Assembly (NCBI GenBank): GCA_044360435.1
Contig: JBIKKI010000031.1
Coordinates: 1 to 20,907 of the forward strand
Source of the DNA: REEB481 sp044360435
GTDB taxonomy: Bacteria > Bacteroidota > Bacteroidia > NS11-12g > UBA955
DNA length: 20,907 nucleotides
Direction: 5' to 3'
A program made the position numbers and the translations under genes. The notes under the pieces are model-generated. The model saw only the letters and a list, made by a program, of their open reading frames with translations, searched no databases and was not told the DNA's origin. Shown in pieces: positions 7,905 to 15,134 of the stretch; position 1 is the stretch's first letter; every line of letters begins with the position of its first letter.

Positions 7905-9635
7905 ATGATTCAGCTTTGGAAAAAACAACTGCTCCTCGGTGCATTTCTGATATACGCAGCAACAGCAGGAGCGCAGGCAATGACCGAACTTTCAGAAGTC
8001 TTTCAGTGCGATTATCCACAAAGGATTACGGCCATGATCCGTTGGTTTCACGGGCAGTTGCGCAACCAGGATGGCAGTTTCAAATCAAGTGATCTACGGC
8101 AGCGCAAGGCGATTATCGATCAGTTTGCCAAAGCAGCTATTCAGGCGGGCGATCAAAAGGCAGCTCTTTTTGCAAGGGTAACGCTTCATTCCCATCTGCT
8201 TCAATATTCCAGGCTTTCTGAAGAAGAGGCTGTAGCCAATACAGTAAGGCTTGCAAAAGAAGCAACAGGGCTGGGATTCAAATATGCTGAAATTCAACCT
8301 TATCAGGATTTATCATTCTATTTCAGCAATAAAAAGCAGCTCGGGAAGCAGATGTATTATGCCATAAAAGCATTCGAACTTTATAAAAATCTGCAAGTGC
8401 AGGAGTTTCCTTATAAAAAGTATGCCTTATACACGCTGGCATTGGAATACTCTAAACTGGCTTCTCCGCTTACAGCGATGAAATATGCACTGCTTGCATC
8501 AGAAGTAAAGGGAACAGAATTAGAATGTATATATGTGAATCAGTTGCTGGGTGTTTTATATCGGGATGAGGCTCAATGGGAGAAGGCACAAAGGTGTTTT
8601 GAAGAGAACAGAATGCTCGCCGGACGCTTAGGTTATTCGGGTTGGCAGGCGATTTCGAAAGGTCATCTTGGGATGGTGCTCGCCGGCAGAGGAATGGATG
8701 TTCAGGCCCAGAAATACTTACAAGAGGCAGCCGACACTTGTACGAAGTATGGAATTATTGATAATGCCATTCTTTTTAAACTGGAGCAGGCCTCATTGTT
8801 GCGAAAAAAGTCGGCAGCAAGTGCAATGAAGTATTTGAATACAGCGGTTCTTAAGCAGCAAGTGAATCTGGCCGGAACAGCGGAGCATAAAGAGTTGTTC
8901 TTCAAAATTGCGGCTTCCTGTTCCAGAGAATTGGGAAATCTGAAAGCGGCCCTGATGTTCACAGATTCTTGCAATTATTATGGTGTTCTGGCAGAAAAGA
9001 AACGCGAGCTGGCCGATGTCAGTAAAGCGCAAATGCAGCTGGAACAAGAGCGTTACAGCTTTATACTCCATGAGCAGAAATTAATGCATAGGAATAAGAA
9101 CATCCTGTGGGGCTCTGCTGCCGTCATCCTGGTACTGGTTCTGTCGTCTGTCCTGGTGCTTATAAACAAACAAAAACAGCGTGCCGTACAAGGAAAGCGC
9201 TTGTCTGAACTGGAGCGGGAAAAGGTTCAGCTGGAAATGGAAGCAATCCGCCTTCGCATGAATGAACTGATGCTGCTCATGCAGCAAAGAAATCTTGAAT
9301 TGGCGCAACTGAGAAAGGATAGCTTATGGGAGTTGCAGGCAAAATCTGAGGACTCTGATTTGCTTCCAATGGATCGTTTGCGCGGCGCGCGAATCATTAC
9401 TGAAGATGATTGGCAGCGTTTCATGGCATTATTTGAAACGACTTATGAAGGTTATCTGCATAAGGTGAGCATGCTTATTCCGGAAATTACGCCGGCAGAA
9501 CTCAGGTATTTGGCCCTCAATAGGTTACATCTGGGCAATAAAGAAATTGCCGATATGCTGGGTGTCGGAGTATCGGCTGTCCGTTCCACAAAGTCGAGAT
9601 TGCGCAAAAAGTTGCCACCCGATTTTTTTGGGTAG
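7905..9635 (+). CDS. Membrane-anchored TPR regulator with LuxR-type HTH
   Basis: The 576-residue protein starts with a signal peptide (about 1-24, ending TAGAQ). A helical region with TPR-like repeats follows (about 30-360, seen in stretches such as ALLASEVKGTELECIYVNQL). There is one transmembrane segment (about 400-420), a charged coiled coil (about 425-475), and a C-terminal LuxR-type HTH (about 528-576: ITPAELRYLAL, NKEIADMLGVGVSAVRSTKS, RLRKKL). The layout puts the TPR part in the periplasm and the HTH in the cytoplasm. It is a known Bacteroidota design for one-component sensing across the membrane. ATG at 7905 is preferred over TTG at 7896 or 7902; a GGAGG lies at 7887-7891. Base composition looks more AT-rich than in ricT or metH. 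It lies 32 nt after the SDR gene and just before two secreted glycan-active proteins, which may be its targets (inference). Confidence 0.85.
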   Translation: MIQLWKKQLLLGAFLIYAATAGAQAMTELSEVFQCDYPQRITAMIRWFHGQLRNQDGSFKSSDLRQRKAIIDQFAKAAIQAGDQKAALFARVTLHSHLLQYSRLSEEEAVANTVRLAKEATGLGFKYAEIQPYQDLSFYFSNKKQLGKQMYYAIKAFELYKNLQVQEFPYKKYALYTLALEYSKLASPLTAMKYALLASEVKGTELECIYVNQLLGVLYRDEAQWEKAQRCFEENRMLAGRLGYSGWQAISKGHLGMVLAGRGMDVQAQKYLQEAADTCTKYGIIDNAILFKLEQASLLRKKSAASAMKYLNTAVLKQQVNLAGTAEHKELFFKIAASCSRELGNLKAALMFTDSCNYYGVLAEKKRELADVSKAQMQLEQERYSFILHEQKLMHRNKNILWGSAAVILVLVLSSVLVLINKQKQRAVQGKRLSELEREKVQLEMEAIRLRMNELMLLMQQRNLELAQLRKDSLWELQAKSEDSDLLPMDRLRGARIITEDDWQRFMALFETTYEGYLHKVSMLIPEITPAELRYLALNRLHLGNKEIADMLGVGVSAVRSTKSRLRKKLPPDFFG

Positions 9636-9640
9636 CGTTC

Positions 9641-9680
9641 ATGCAGCGGCTTTGTTTGCAACAAAATTGCAACGCTGCAT
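9641..9680 (+). promoter_or_regulatory. Bulged stem-loop upstream of the SGNH/beta-helix gene
   Basis: ATGCAGCG (9641-9648) pairs perfectly with CGCTGCAT (9673-9680). Inside, TTGCAA (9656-9661) pairs with TTGCAA (9667-9672) around a CAAAA loop. The right side is continuous (14 nt) while the left has a 7-nt bulge, GCTTTGT. It begins 6 nt after the regulator stop and ends 38 nt before the next ATG. It lacks a T-tract, so it is more likely a leader structure, partial terminator or binding site than a classical terminator. Confidence 0.5.
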
Positions 9681-9718
9681 CGTGTGCAATTTCCTCGGTA
9701 ATCGTGAACATTTGTATC

Positions 9719-12700
9719 ATGAGTAGCATAAAAAAGAGCCTGACAATAACTGCCATGTTGCTTGGTTTGGGACTTTATGCCCAACCACCTGCCGGATCCG
9801 TGCCCGCAAAACCAAATACCATTTATTATGCCGGAGGAAGTTGCACCTTTTATGACGCTTCAAACAACGTACTGTTAACGGTAGATGCAACCGAAGCTTC
9901 CTGGTCTGCAAGCCCCGCAAAGGCTGCATGGGTGTTGGTGAATCCGGTAAGCGGGGGCTATTATGAGTTCCCTAATTACTCCGCCAATCAGCCCACGTGT
10001 AATATGAGGCAGTACATCCAACCGTTCTGGAATGCCGATACCATTTTTAATGAACTGGTGCTGCTGAATGGCGTGAATGCCAAAGCAAATCTCATGTTTA
10101 AGCCGGCCAAGGTGCTTTCAGTGACGAATTACGATTTTTCACAAACCTTCATCTCCGGCAAAGACTACTCGGTGAATGGAAGGGTTATCACACAGTTAAG
10201 CACGGCGGTTTCTGCAACGGTGGAACTGAAGCTTGGCCAAAATAAACTCATGAATACCAAGCCCACCTCATGGACATGCGTTACCTATATTCCGGATCGC
10301 AGCGACTGGAAGGGGAGTGCATTGCTGGCAGCCAAAGGCAATATGTTGCCCAAAACCATGTCAAAGCTGAAGGCTAAACAAGCACTTGTTGTTCAGGCCT
10401 ACGGCATGAGCATCACGGCCGGTCTGAATGTGAGTGGTTTTGCCGGAGATACCAAGAATTTTCCGGTAACCAAGCCATACATGCATAGCTATATTGACTT
10501 GTTTTGTGATGAGTTGAGCCGGAAATATGGTTCAGCCATTACGAATATTAATGGTTCTTGTGGTGGTAAAACTGCCGCATGGGTGGACCAATACTGCAAA
10601 GCCATGGTGAATCCCAATAAGCCGGATTTGGTGTTGTTGGATATGGGAATGAATGATATTTGGTTTACAAGTAATACCGCTTTTCGCAACAGCATGGCTT
10701 CCGCCATCCAAAAAATCAAAACCGACTGTCCCGATGCCGAATTTATACTCATTGGCAATATGTTGCCGGATGTGACGGGCACCGGCGCGCCTTCAAATGG
10801 TGCCACAGCCATGTATGGTTTTCTGAATGAATTGAAATCATTGGAAACCTCCGGTGTTGCCCTTTTTGATATGACTACCCTGAGTGATTCCATTTACCGC
10901 CGGAAAGGTGTGATTCATTGTACTTCAAACGCGCTGCATCCAAATGATTATTTGGCAAGATGGTATGCACATGGATTGATTCATTTAATGAACGAACCAA
11001 GTGCCGCGGGGAGTAAAACGTATTACGTAAATACAACTGGAAATAATACAGATGGTTTATCGCTGGCTACAGCCTGGACCTCTTTGGACAAGGTGAATGC
11101 AGCAACTTTTAATCCCGGAGACAAGATTCTGTTTGAAGGAGGAAAAACGTTCACAGGCAACATCCAAATTGATCAGAATGATGGCAATGACCCATCAAAA
11201 CCCATTGAGTTTGCCACTTATGGCACGGGAAAAGCTACGATAAAAACAACTTCGACGGCACTTTGCGGATTCAAGGCCTCAAATACACAAGGGATTATCA
11301 TTCGTAATCTGATCTTCTCAGGGCCGGGGAATGGAACCCAAAAAAATGTGGATGGTATTCAATGCTATACCAATAAATCATCGGGATATCTGAGCAATAT
11401 TCAAATCAGGCAGGTGGAAGTAAGTGGTTTTGGTTTTTGTGGCATTCAATTCATGTCGGAATGGAATACCTCCGTTAAAGGGGGATTCAGCAATGTATTC
11501 ATAGACAGCTGTTCGGTGCATCACTGCCGGGAAAATGGAATAGTGAGTATTGGATATGATGACCAAACGGTGAGGTACTATCAACATTTCAATTTCCGCA
11601 TCACCAATACCAAAGTGTTTAATATTACGGGGTATGCTGCGGCCACCCACAAAGGCAGTGGTATTGTATTGTCGCAAGTAGATTCGGCCTTGATAGAACG
11701 TTGTGAGGCGTATGAAAACGGCGGTGGAAATACGGCTTGCGGTGGTCCGGGAGGCATTTGGGTCTGGTCTGCGAATCGCGTTACCATCCAATATTGCGAA
11801 AGTCATCATAATCGCTCCGGTTCTGGTTCCGGTTGTGACGGGTTGGGCTTTGATCTGGATGGAGGCGTTACCAATTCTTGGCTACAATACAACTTCGCGC
11901 ATGACAATGATGGCGCCGGTTTCCTGTTGGGAAATTTCTCCGGTGCGCGACCCTGGGGGAATAATGTTGTGCGGTACAACATCAGCGTGAACGATGCACG
12001 CACGAACAACAGTCCGATTACTCTTTTTACCGCACCTGCAACATCTTGGGATGGATTGAAGTTCTATCACAACACAGTGCATGTGACCCCTTCAGCCCTG
12101 AATAAAACGCCTGAGTTTTCTGTATTTCAAATGACTGACTACGGCAGTTCTATGGCCAATGTAGCCTGCTATAACAATATATTCTCGAGCACCGGCGGCA
12201 TTCGGATGATCCATGTTCCTGCGGTGTTTACGACCCAAAATCCAAAGTTTATAGGTAACCTGTATTGGGGGAACGGAAGTGCCGCCGGCTTTTTTTACGG
12301 TGGAGCACGGAATTCTTTGGCTGATTTCCGTAGTGCAGGTGTTTTTTGTGAGAAAAATGGAACAGCAAACACAGGGCTGGAGGCCGATCCTTTATTGACC
12401 AATATCAATAAACAACCGCTTACAGTTGCGCCACTGGCACCTCAATTCCTGGATGCCTTCCGTCTTCAAAGCAGCAGTCCTGCAATAAACGCAGCCATAG
12501 ATTTATCTGCATTCGCAGGCATTGCTCCCGGAACGCGAGATTTCTTCGGCAATGCGCGTGGAACTGGGCTTGCGGCAGATATAGGTGCCCATGAAATGTC
12601 CATGGGTACTGCTTCTGCGGATATCCGGGCCAGCGATCGTGGATTTGTCATTTATCCAAATCCGGTTCAGACTGTGGCCATCATTAGAACCAGTGCTCAA

Positions 12701-12865
12701 GATCCGGATGATGGTTTTCGGGTGTATGATGGGTGTGGTCGCTTCATGACCTACCTGCATGCTTCAGATCGAATACTCGACACGCATGACCTGAGTCCTG
12801 GTGTCTATACCGTTACTGCAAGGTTCCAGGGCATCCCGTTTCAAGTGAGCATCGTTAAATATTAA
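9719..12865 (+). CDS. Secreted SGNH hydrolase/beta-helix fusion with T9SS sorting domain
   Basis: This 1048-residue protein has a signal peptide (about 1-21). Next are a beta-rich domain and an SGNH/GDSL hydrolase (to about 426) with Ser231 in YGMSIT, a Gly block (NGSCGGKTAAW, 278-288), Asn312 in GMND and His407 in NALHPND. The usual Asp three residues before the His is Asn404. From about 433 (KTYYVNTTGNNTDG) to about 870 it is a right-handed parallel beta-helix of the pectate-lyase type. The end (976-1048, YPNPVQ ... LSPGVYTV) is a type A T9SS sorting domain. It probably removes acyl groups from, and binds or cleaves, a polysaccharide outside the cell; the substrate is unknown. The start MSSIKKS is chosen because the signal peptide begins there; an ATG at 9641 lies inside the stem-loop. 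It is followed by a chitinase gene on the same strand. Confidence 0.82.
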   Translation: MSSIKKSLTITAMLLGLGLYAQPPAGSVPAKPNTIYYAGGSCTFYDASNNVLLTVDATEASWSASPAKAAWVLVNPVSGGYYEFPNYSANQPTCNMRQYIQPFWNADTIFNELVLLNGVNAKANLMFKPAKVLSVTNYDFSQTFISGKDYSVNGRVITQLSTAVSATVELKLGQNKLMNTKPTSWTCVTYIPDRSDWKGSALLAAKGNMLPKTMSKLKAKQALVVQAYGMSITAGLNVSGFAGDTKNFPVTKPYMHSYIDLFCDELSRKYGSAITNINGSCGGKTAAWVDQYCKAMVNPNKPDLVLLDMGMNDIWFTSNTAFRNSMASAIQKIKTDCPDAEFILIGNMLPDVTGTGAPSNGATAMYGFLNELKSLETSGVALFDMTTLSDSIYRRKGVIHCTSNALHPNDYLARWYAHGLIHLMNEPSAAGSKTYYVNTTGNNTDGLSLATAWTSLDKVNAATFNPGDKILFEGGKTFTGNIQIDQNDGNDPSKPIEFATYGTGKATIKTTSTALCGFKASNTQGIIIRNLIFSGPGNGTQKNVDGIQCYTNKSSGYLSNIQIRQVEVSGFGFCGIQFMSEWNTSVKGGFSNVFIDSCSVHHCRENGIVSIGYDDQTVRYYQHFNFRITNTKVFNITGYAAATHKGSGIVLSQVDSALIERCEAYENGGGNTACGGPGGIWVWSANRVTIQYCESHHNRSGSGSGCDGLGFDLDGGVTNSWLQYNFAHDNDGAGFLLGNFSGARPWGNNVVRYNISVNDARTNNSPITLFTAPATSWDGLKFYHNTVHVTPSALNKTPEFSVFQMTDYGSSMANVACYNNIFSSTGGIRMIHVPAVFTTQNPKFIGNLYWGNGSAAGFFYGGARNSLADFRSAGVFCEKNGTANTGLEADPLLTNINKQPLTVAPLAPQFLDAFRLQSSSPAINAAIDLSAFAGIAPGTRDFFGNARGTGLAADIGAHEMSMGTASADIRASDRGFVIYPNPVQTVAIIRTSAQDPDDGFRVYDGCGRFMTYLHASDRILDTHDLSPGVYTVTARFQGIPFQVSIVKY

Positions 12866-12918
12866 ACTGCGCACAGGTTCGCAAAGCTTTCCAACCGACG
12901 CACTGCGTTGCTCAGGTC

Positions 12919-12936
12919 TTTCGTTTGAAAACGAAA
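12919..12936. promoter_or_regulatory. 18-bp palindrome upstream of the chitinase
   Basis: TTTCGTTT (12919-12926), two bases GA, then AAACGAAA (12929-12936) form a perfect inverted repeat. The loop is too short for an RNA hairpin of full length, so a protein-binding site for a dimer is the better reading. It lies 50 nt before the chitinase start codon. Confidence 0.45.
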
Positions 12937-12938
12937 TT

Positions 12939-12962
12939 AATGTGTTACATTCCCAACACATT
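12939..12962. promoter_or_regulatory. Second inverted repeat upstream of the chitinase
   Basis: AATGTGTT (12939-12946), an 8-nt spacer ACATTCCC, and AACACATT (12955-12962) form a perfect 8-bp inverted repeat. It starts 2 nt after the preceding palindrome and ends 24 nt before the ATG, near where a promoter would lie. A TCTGTTTG (12975-12982, 7 of 8 to TAnnTTTG) follows, 4 nt before the ATG. An operator role is likely; the regulator is unknown. Confidence 0.45.
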
Positions 12963-12986
12963 GATGGATTTCAATCTGTTTGAACC

Positions 12987-14495
12987 ATGAGGAAACTAAA
13001 GAAAAGACTCCTGAGTGCTGCGTGCTTGCTTGTTCCGGTTTTTGCTGAAGCCCAAAACACCTGCCGCGAAGTGGTAGGTTATTACGCCGGCTGGCAATGG
13101 TACGACCGGAATAAACTGATGAATCCAAAATCGGTTCCGTACAAGAAATACTCCATCCTGAACTATGCCTTCTTCCAGCCCCAAAGCGATGGCAGCATCA
13201 AGATTTCAGATCCCTGGGGCGACAAGAACCAACTGTTGGGCCCAATCAACTGGGCAACAGCTCCGGCGGGTTATGATACGCAGTACGACTTTGGAAATCC
13301 CGCCTACCATCAGCCCAATCAGCGTTTGAGCGACTATGCGCATCAGGGCGGCTGCAAACTACTGGTTTCCGTAGGCGGCTGGACCTATTCTGCCAATTTC
13401 CCGGGCATTGCAGCAAACGCCGCGTACAGAGCCAAATTTGCCCACGACTGCGTGCAAATGGTTGAGTTGTACGGGCTGGACGGTGTGGATGTGGATTGGG
13501 AATATCCTTCCGGTAATACCGAAAAACAGAATTTCACGATTCTGCTGCGCCAGGTGCGTGATTCCCTCGATGCCCTGGAATCTCGCCGCAGTGTGGAACT
13601 CATGCTCACCATTGCCGTAGGCGCCGCGCCGGCGCGCATGCTTGATGTGGAATGGAGTGCGGTAACCGGCCTGGTAGATATCGTAAACCTTATGAGCTAT
13701 GATTACTACGGCAGCTGGGACAAGCTGAACAGCCACAATGCGCCTCTGTATCCGGTGAAAACCGCCGGACAGCCAGGATTTAGCGTTTCAGAATCTGTGA
13801 ACAACCTCTTGGCGAAAGGCGTGCCGGCCAACAAGATTACCGCCGGTGTGGCATTCTACGGTCGTTCGCAAACAAGCGCCACCAAACCGGCTTTATACGC
13901 AGCCAGCACAGGAAATGCCGATTTGGTCAACTTCGCCGCAGATGAAGGAACTCCACTGTATTACAATATACTTAAAGCCTTGCCCAATTTTGAGGCATAC
14001 TGGGATTCCACCGCAGCAGTTCCTTATTTAATCGGAAAACAGGCCAACACCTTTGTTTCCTACGACGATGAACAATCCATGGAGCAAAAGGCCCTTTTTG
14101 TGAACAGCAAAAACCTGCGGGGCGTAATCATCTGGGAAATCTCCGGCGACATGATTGAAAGCACGGTTACACCCGGTACTATTGAACGCACGCCTTTGGT
14201 GGATCGTCTGAACACGGTGTTTTGCAGCGGCAGCACATCAAGCAATCATGCCATTGTGCCGCTGCTTGCGGTATATCCAAATCCCACAGGTGCGGACGGC
14301 GTGGTGTATGTTCGGGGATTGCAGCAGGAATCTGTTTTGTGTCGTGTGTTCAATCCGCAGGGACAGATGGTGAAACAGGATTTCATGAGCCGTTCCGGTC
14401 AATATGCGTTCAACCTGTCCGAATTGAAGCGTGGATGTTATTGGATGCAGTTTCATACCGATGCGGGCACTGTATTGCTGAAGCTTATCCGCTGA
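12987..14495 (+). CDS. Secreted GH18 chitinase with T9SS sorting domain
   Basis: The protein has 502 residues. A signal peptide (about 1-23, ending AEAQ) is followed by a glycoside hydrolase family 18 domain (about 26-410). This has VVGYYAGW at 29-36, SVGGW at 128-132, the catalytic DGVDVDWE at 165-172 (Asp165, Asp168, Asp170 and the acid Glu172 all present) and MSYDYYG at 236-242. The C terminus (427-502, VYPNPTG ... LSELKRGCYW) is a type A T9SS sorting domain, so the enzyme is exported and probably attached to the cell surface or released. Retaining GH18 enzymes cut beta-1,4 bonds in chitin through the substrate acetamido group. The intact motif supports activity; endo-beta-N-acetylglucosaminidase activity cannot be excluded. 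No separate chitin-binding domain is obvious. It follows the SGNH/beta-helix gene after 121 nt that hold two inverted repeats, suggesting its own control. Confidence 0.93.
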   Translation: MRKLKKRLLSAACLLVPVFAEAQNTCREVVGYYAGWQWYDRNKLMNPKSVPYKKYSILNYAFFQPQSDGSIKISDPWGDKNQLLGPINWATAPAGYDTQYDFGNPAYHQPNQRLSDYAHQGGCKLLVSVGGWTYSANFPGIAANAAYRAKFAHDCVQMVELYGLDGVDVDWEYPSGNTEKQNFTILLRQVRDSLDALESRRSVELMLTIAVGAAPARMLDVEWSAVTGLVDIVNLMSYDYYGSWDKLNSHNAPLYPVKTAGQPGFSVSESVNNLLAKGVPANKITAGVAFYGRSQTSATKPALYAASTGNADLVNFAADEGTPLYYNILKALPNFEAYWDSTAAVPYLIGKQANTFVSYDDEQSMEQKALFVNSKNLRGVIIWEISGDMIESTVTPGTIERTPLVDRLNTVFCSGSTSSNHAIVPLLAVYPNPTGADGVVYVRGLQQESVLCRVFNPQGQMVKQDFMSRSGQYAFNLSELKRGCYWMQFHTDAGTVLLKLIR

Positions 14496-14548
14496 CCAGG
14501 ACGCACGATGCAGATCCGCTGTGTGGTAACTTCAAGCTTGCCCCAGCA

Positions 14549-15037
14549 TCAGTCTTCGTTGTGTTCAGAACCTTCCGGTGCAGCAGCAGGCACGGCACCA
14601 GGCCTGATTTCAGTATGCCTGATCTGTCCTCCGCTGGTTCCTGTTTTTTGTCCCATCAGCAGCGAAGCTCCAGCCGCAATGAACACACCCACATACGCCA
14701 TGTTGCTCATGTTGTGCTTGCGGCGTTCCAGCCAAAAGGTGGCCAGCGCCAGAATTCCGGTAAGGATGGAAGCAATGAGGAACACCTTTCCTTCGTCTTC
14801 GTGGTGGTGAATGTCTTCATGACTCACGCCGGCAATGCCTTCCACAATTTCTTCGGCGCCTTCGCCACTGATATAGGCAGGGATGGCGGTGATTGCAGTA
14901 AGCACGAATAAGCCGAGCGCTGTTTGCTTCACCGTTGTGTTTTTCAACAGAAAACCTGCCAGCAGGGTCAGGGTTGCGAAGACCATGCCTACAATCGGCA
15001 GGTGGTTCAACATTAAATGGATGTGTGCACCGTTCAT
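14549..15037 (-). CDS. Small four-TM membrane protein with His-rich loop
   Basis: I do not recognise a named family with certainty; it has the look of DUF2231-like membrane proteins. The 162-residue protein has four likely transmembrane segments (about 12-31, 38-56, 84-102, 113-129). The loop between the second and third holds HEDIHHHEDE (73-82). Further His residues lie at the start (5, 7, 12), near NHLPI. After the last segment there is GGQIRHTEIR (136-145), then an Ala/Pro-rich end. Cation or haem binding by the His residues is possible but inferred. The gene is divergent from the P-type ATPase, with 97 nt between them, and convergent with the chitinase. The 53 nt to the chitinase stop hold no clear terminator. 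The ATG at 15037 gives a natural membrane-protein start. Confidence 0.75.
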   Translation of the reverse strand: MNGAHIHLMLNHLPIVGMVFATLTLLAGFLLKNTTVKQTALGLFVLTAITAIPAYISGEGAEEIVEGIAGVSHEDIHHHEDEGKVFLIASILTGILALATFWLERRKHNMSNMAYVGVFIAAGASLLMGQKTGTSGGQIRHTEIRPGAVPAAAPEGSEHNED

Positions 15038-15045
15038 AGTTTAGA

Positions 15046-15069
15046 AATTTAATGGGCAATTTAATGGCC
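15046..15069. repeat. 12-bp direct repeat in the divergent promoter region
   Basis: AATTTAATGGGC (15046-15057) is followed directly by AATTTAATGGCC (15058-15069), 11 of 12 bases the same. The second copy runs into an ATGGCCAT palindrome (15064-15071). It lies just upstream of the minus-strand membrane protein start (15037) and 66 nt before the ATPase start, where a shared regulator could bind. No good -7/-33 pair was found in the gap. Confidence 0.4.
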
Positions 15070-15134
15070 ATCATTGGCTTTGTTGCTGACAGAAATCAGA
15101 TGCCGGGCCAACTTCAATGAACTAACTTGCCGTT

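Noticed and set aside
9641..9718. Earlier ATG for the SGNH/beta-helix gene
   Set aside because: It lies in the stem-loop, and the signal peptide begins cleanly at the later ATG.
14496..14548. Possible terminator between the chitinase and the small membrane protein
   Set aside because: No GC-rich hairpin followed by a T-run is visible; only a short CAAGCTTG palindrome occurs.
14222..14911. A 229-codon plus-strand frame across the chitinase end and the small membrane protein
   Set aside because: It is out of frame with the chitinase and antisense to a convincing membrane protein, with no domain of its own.
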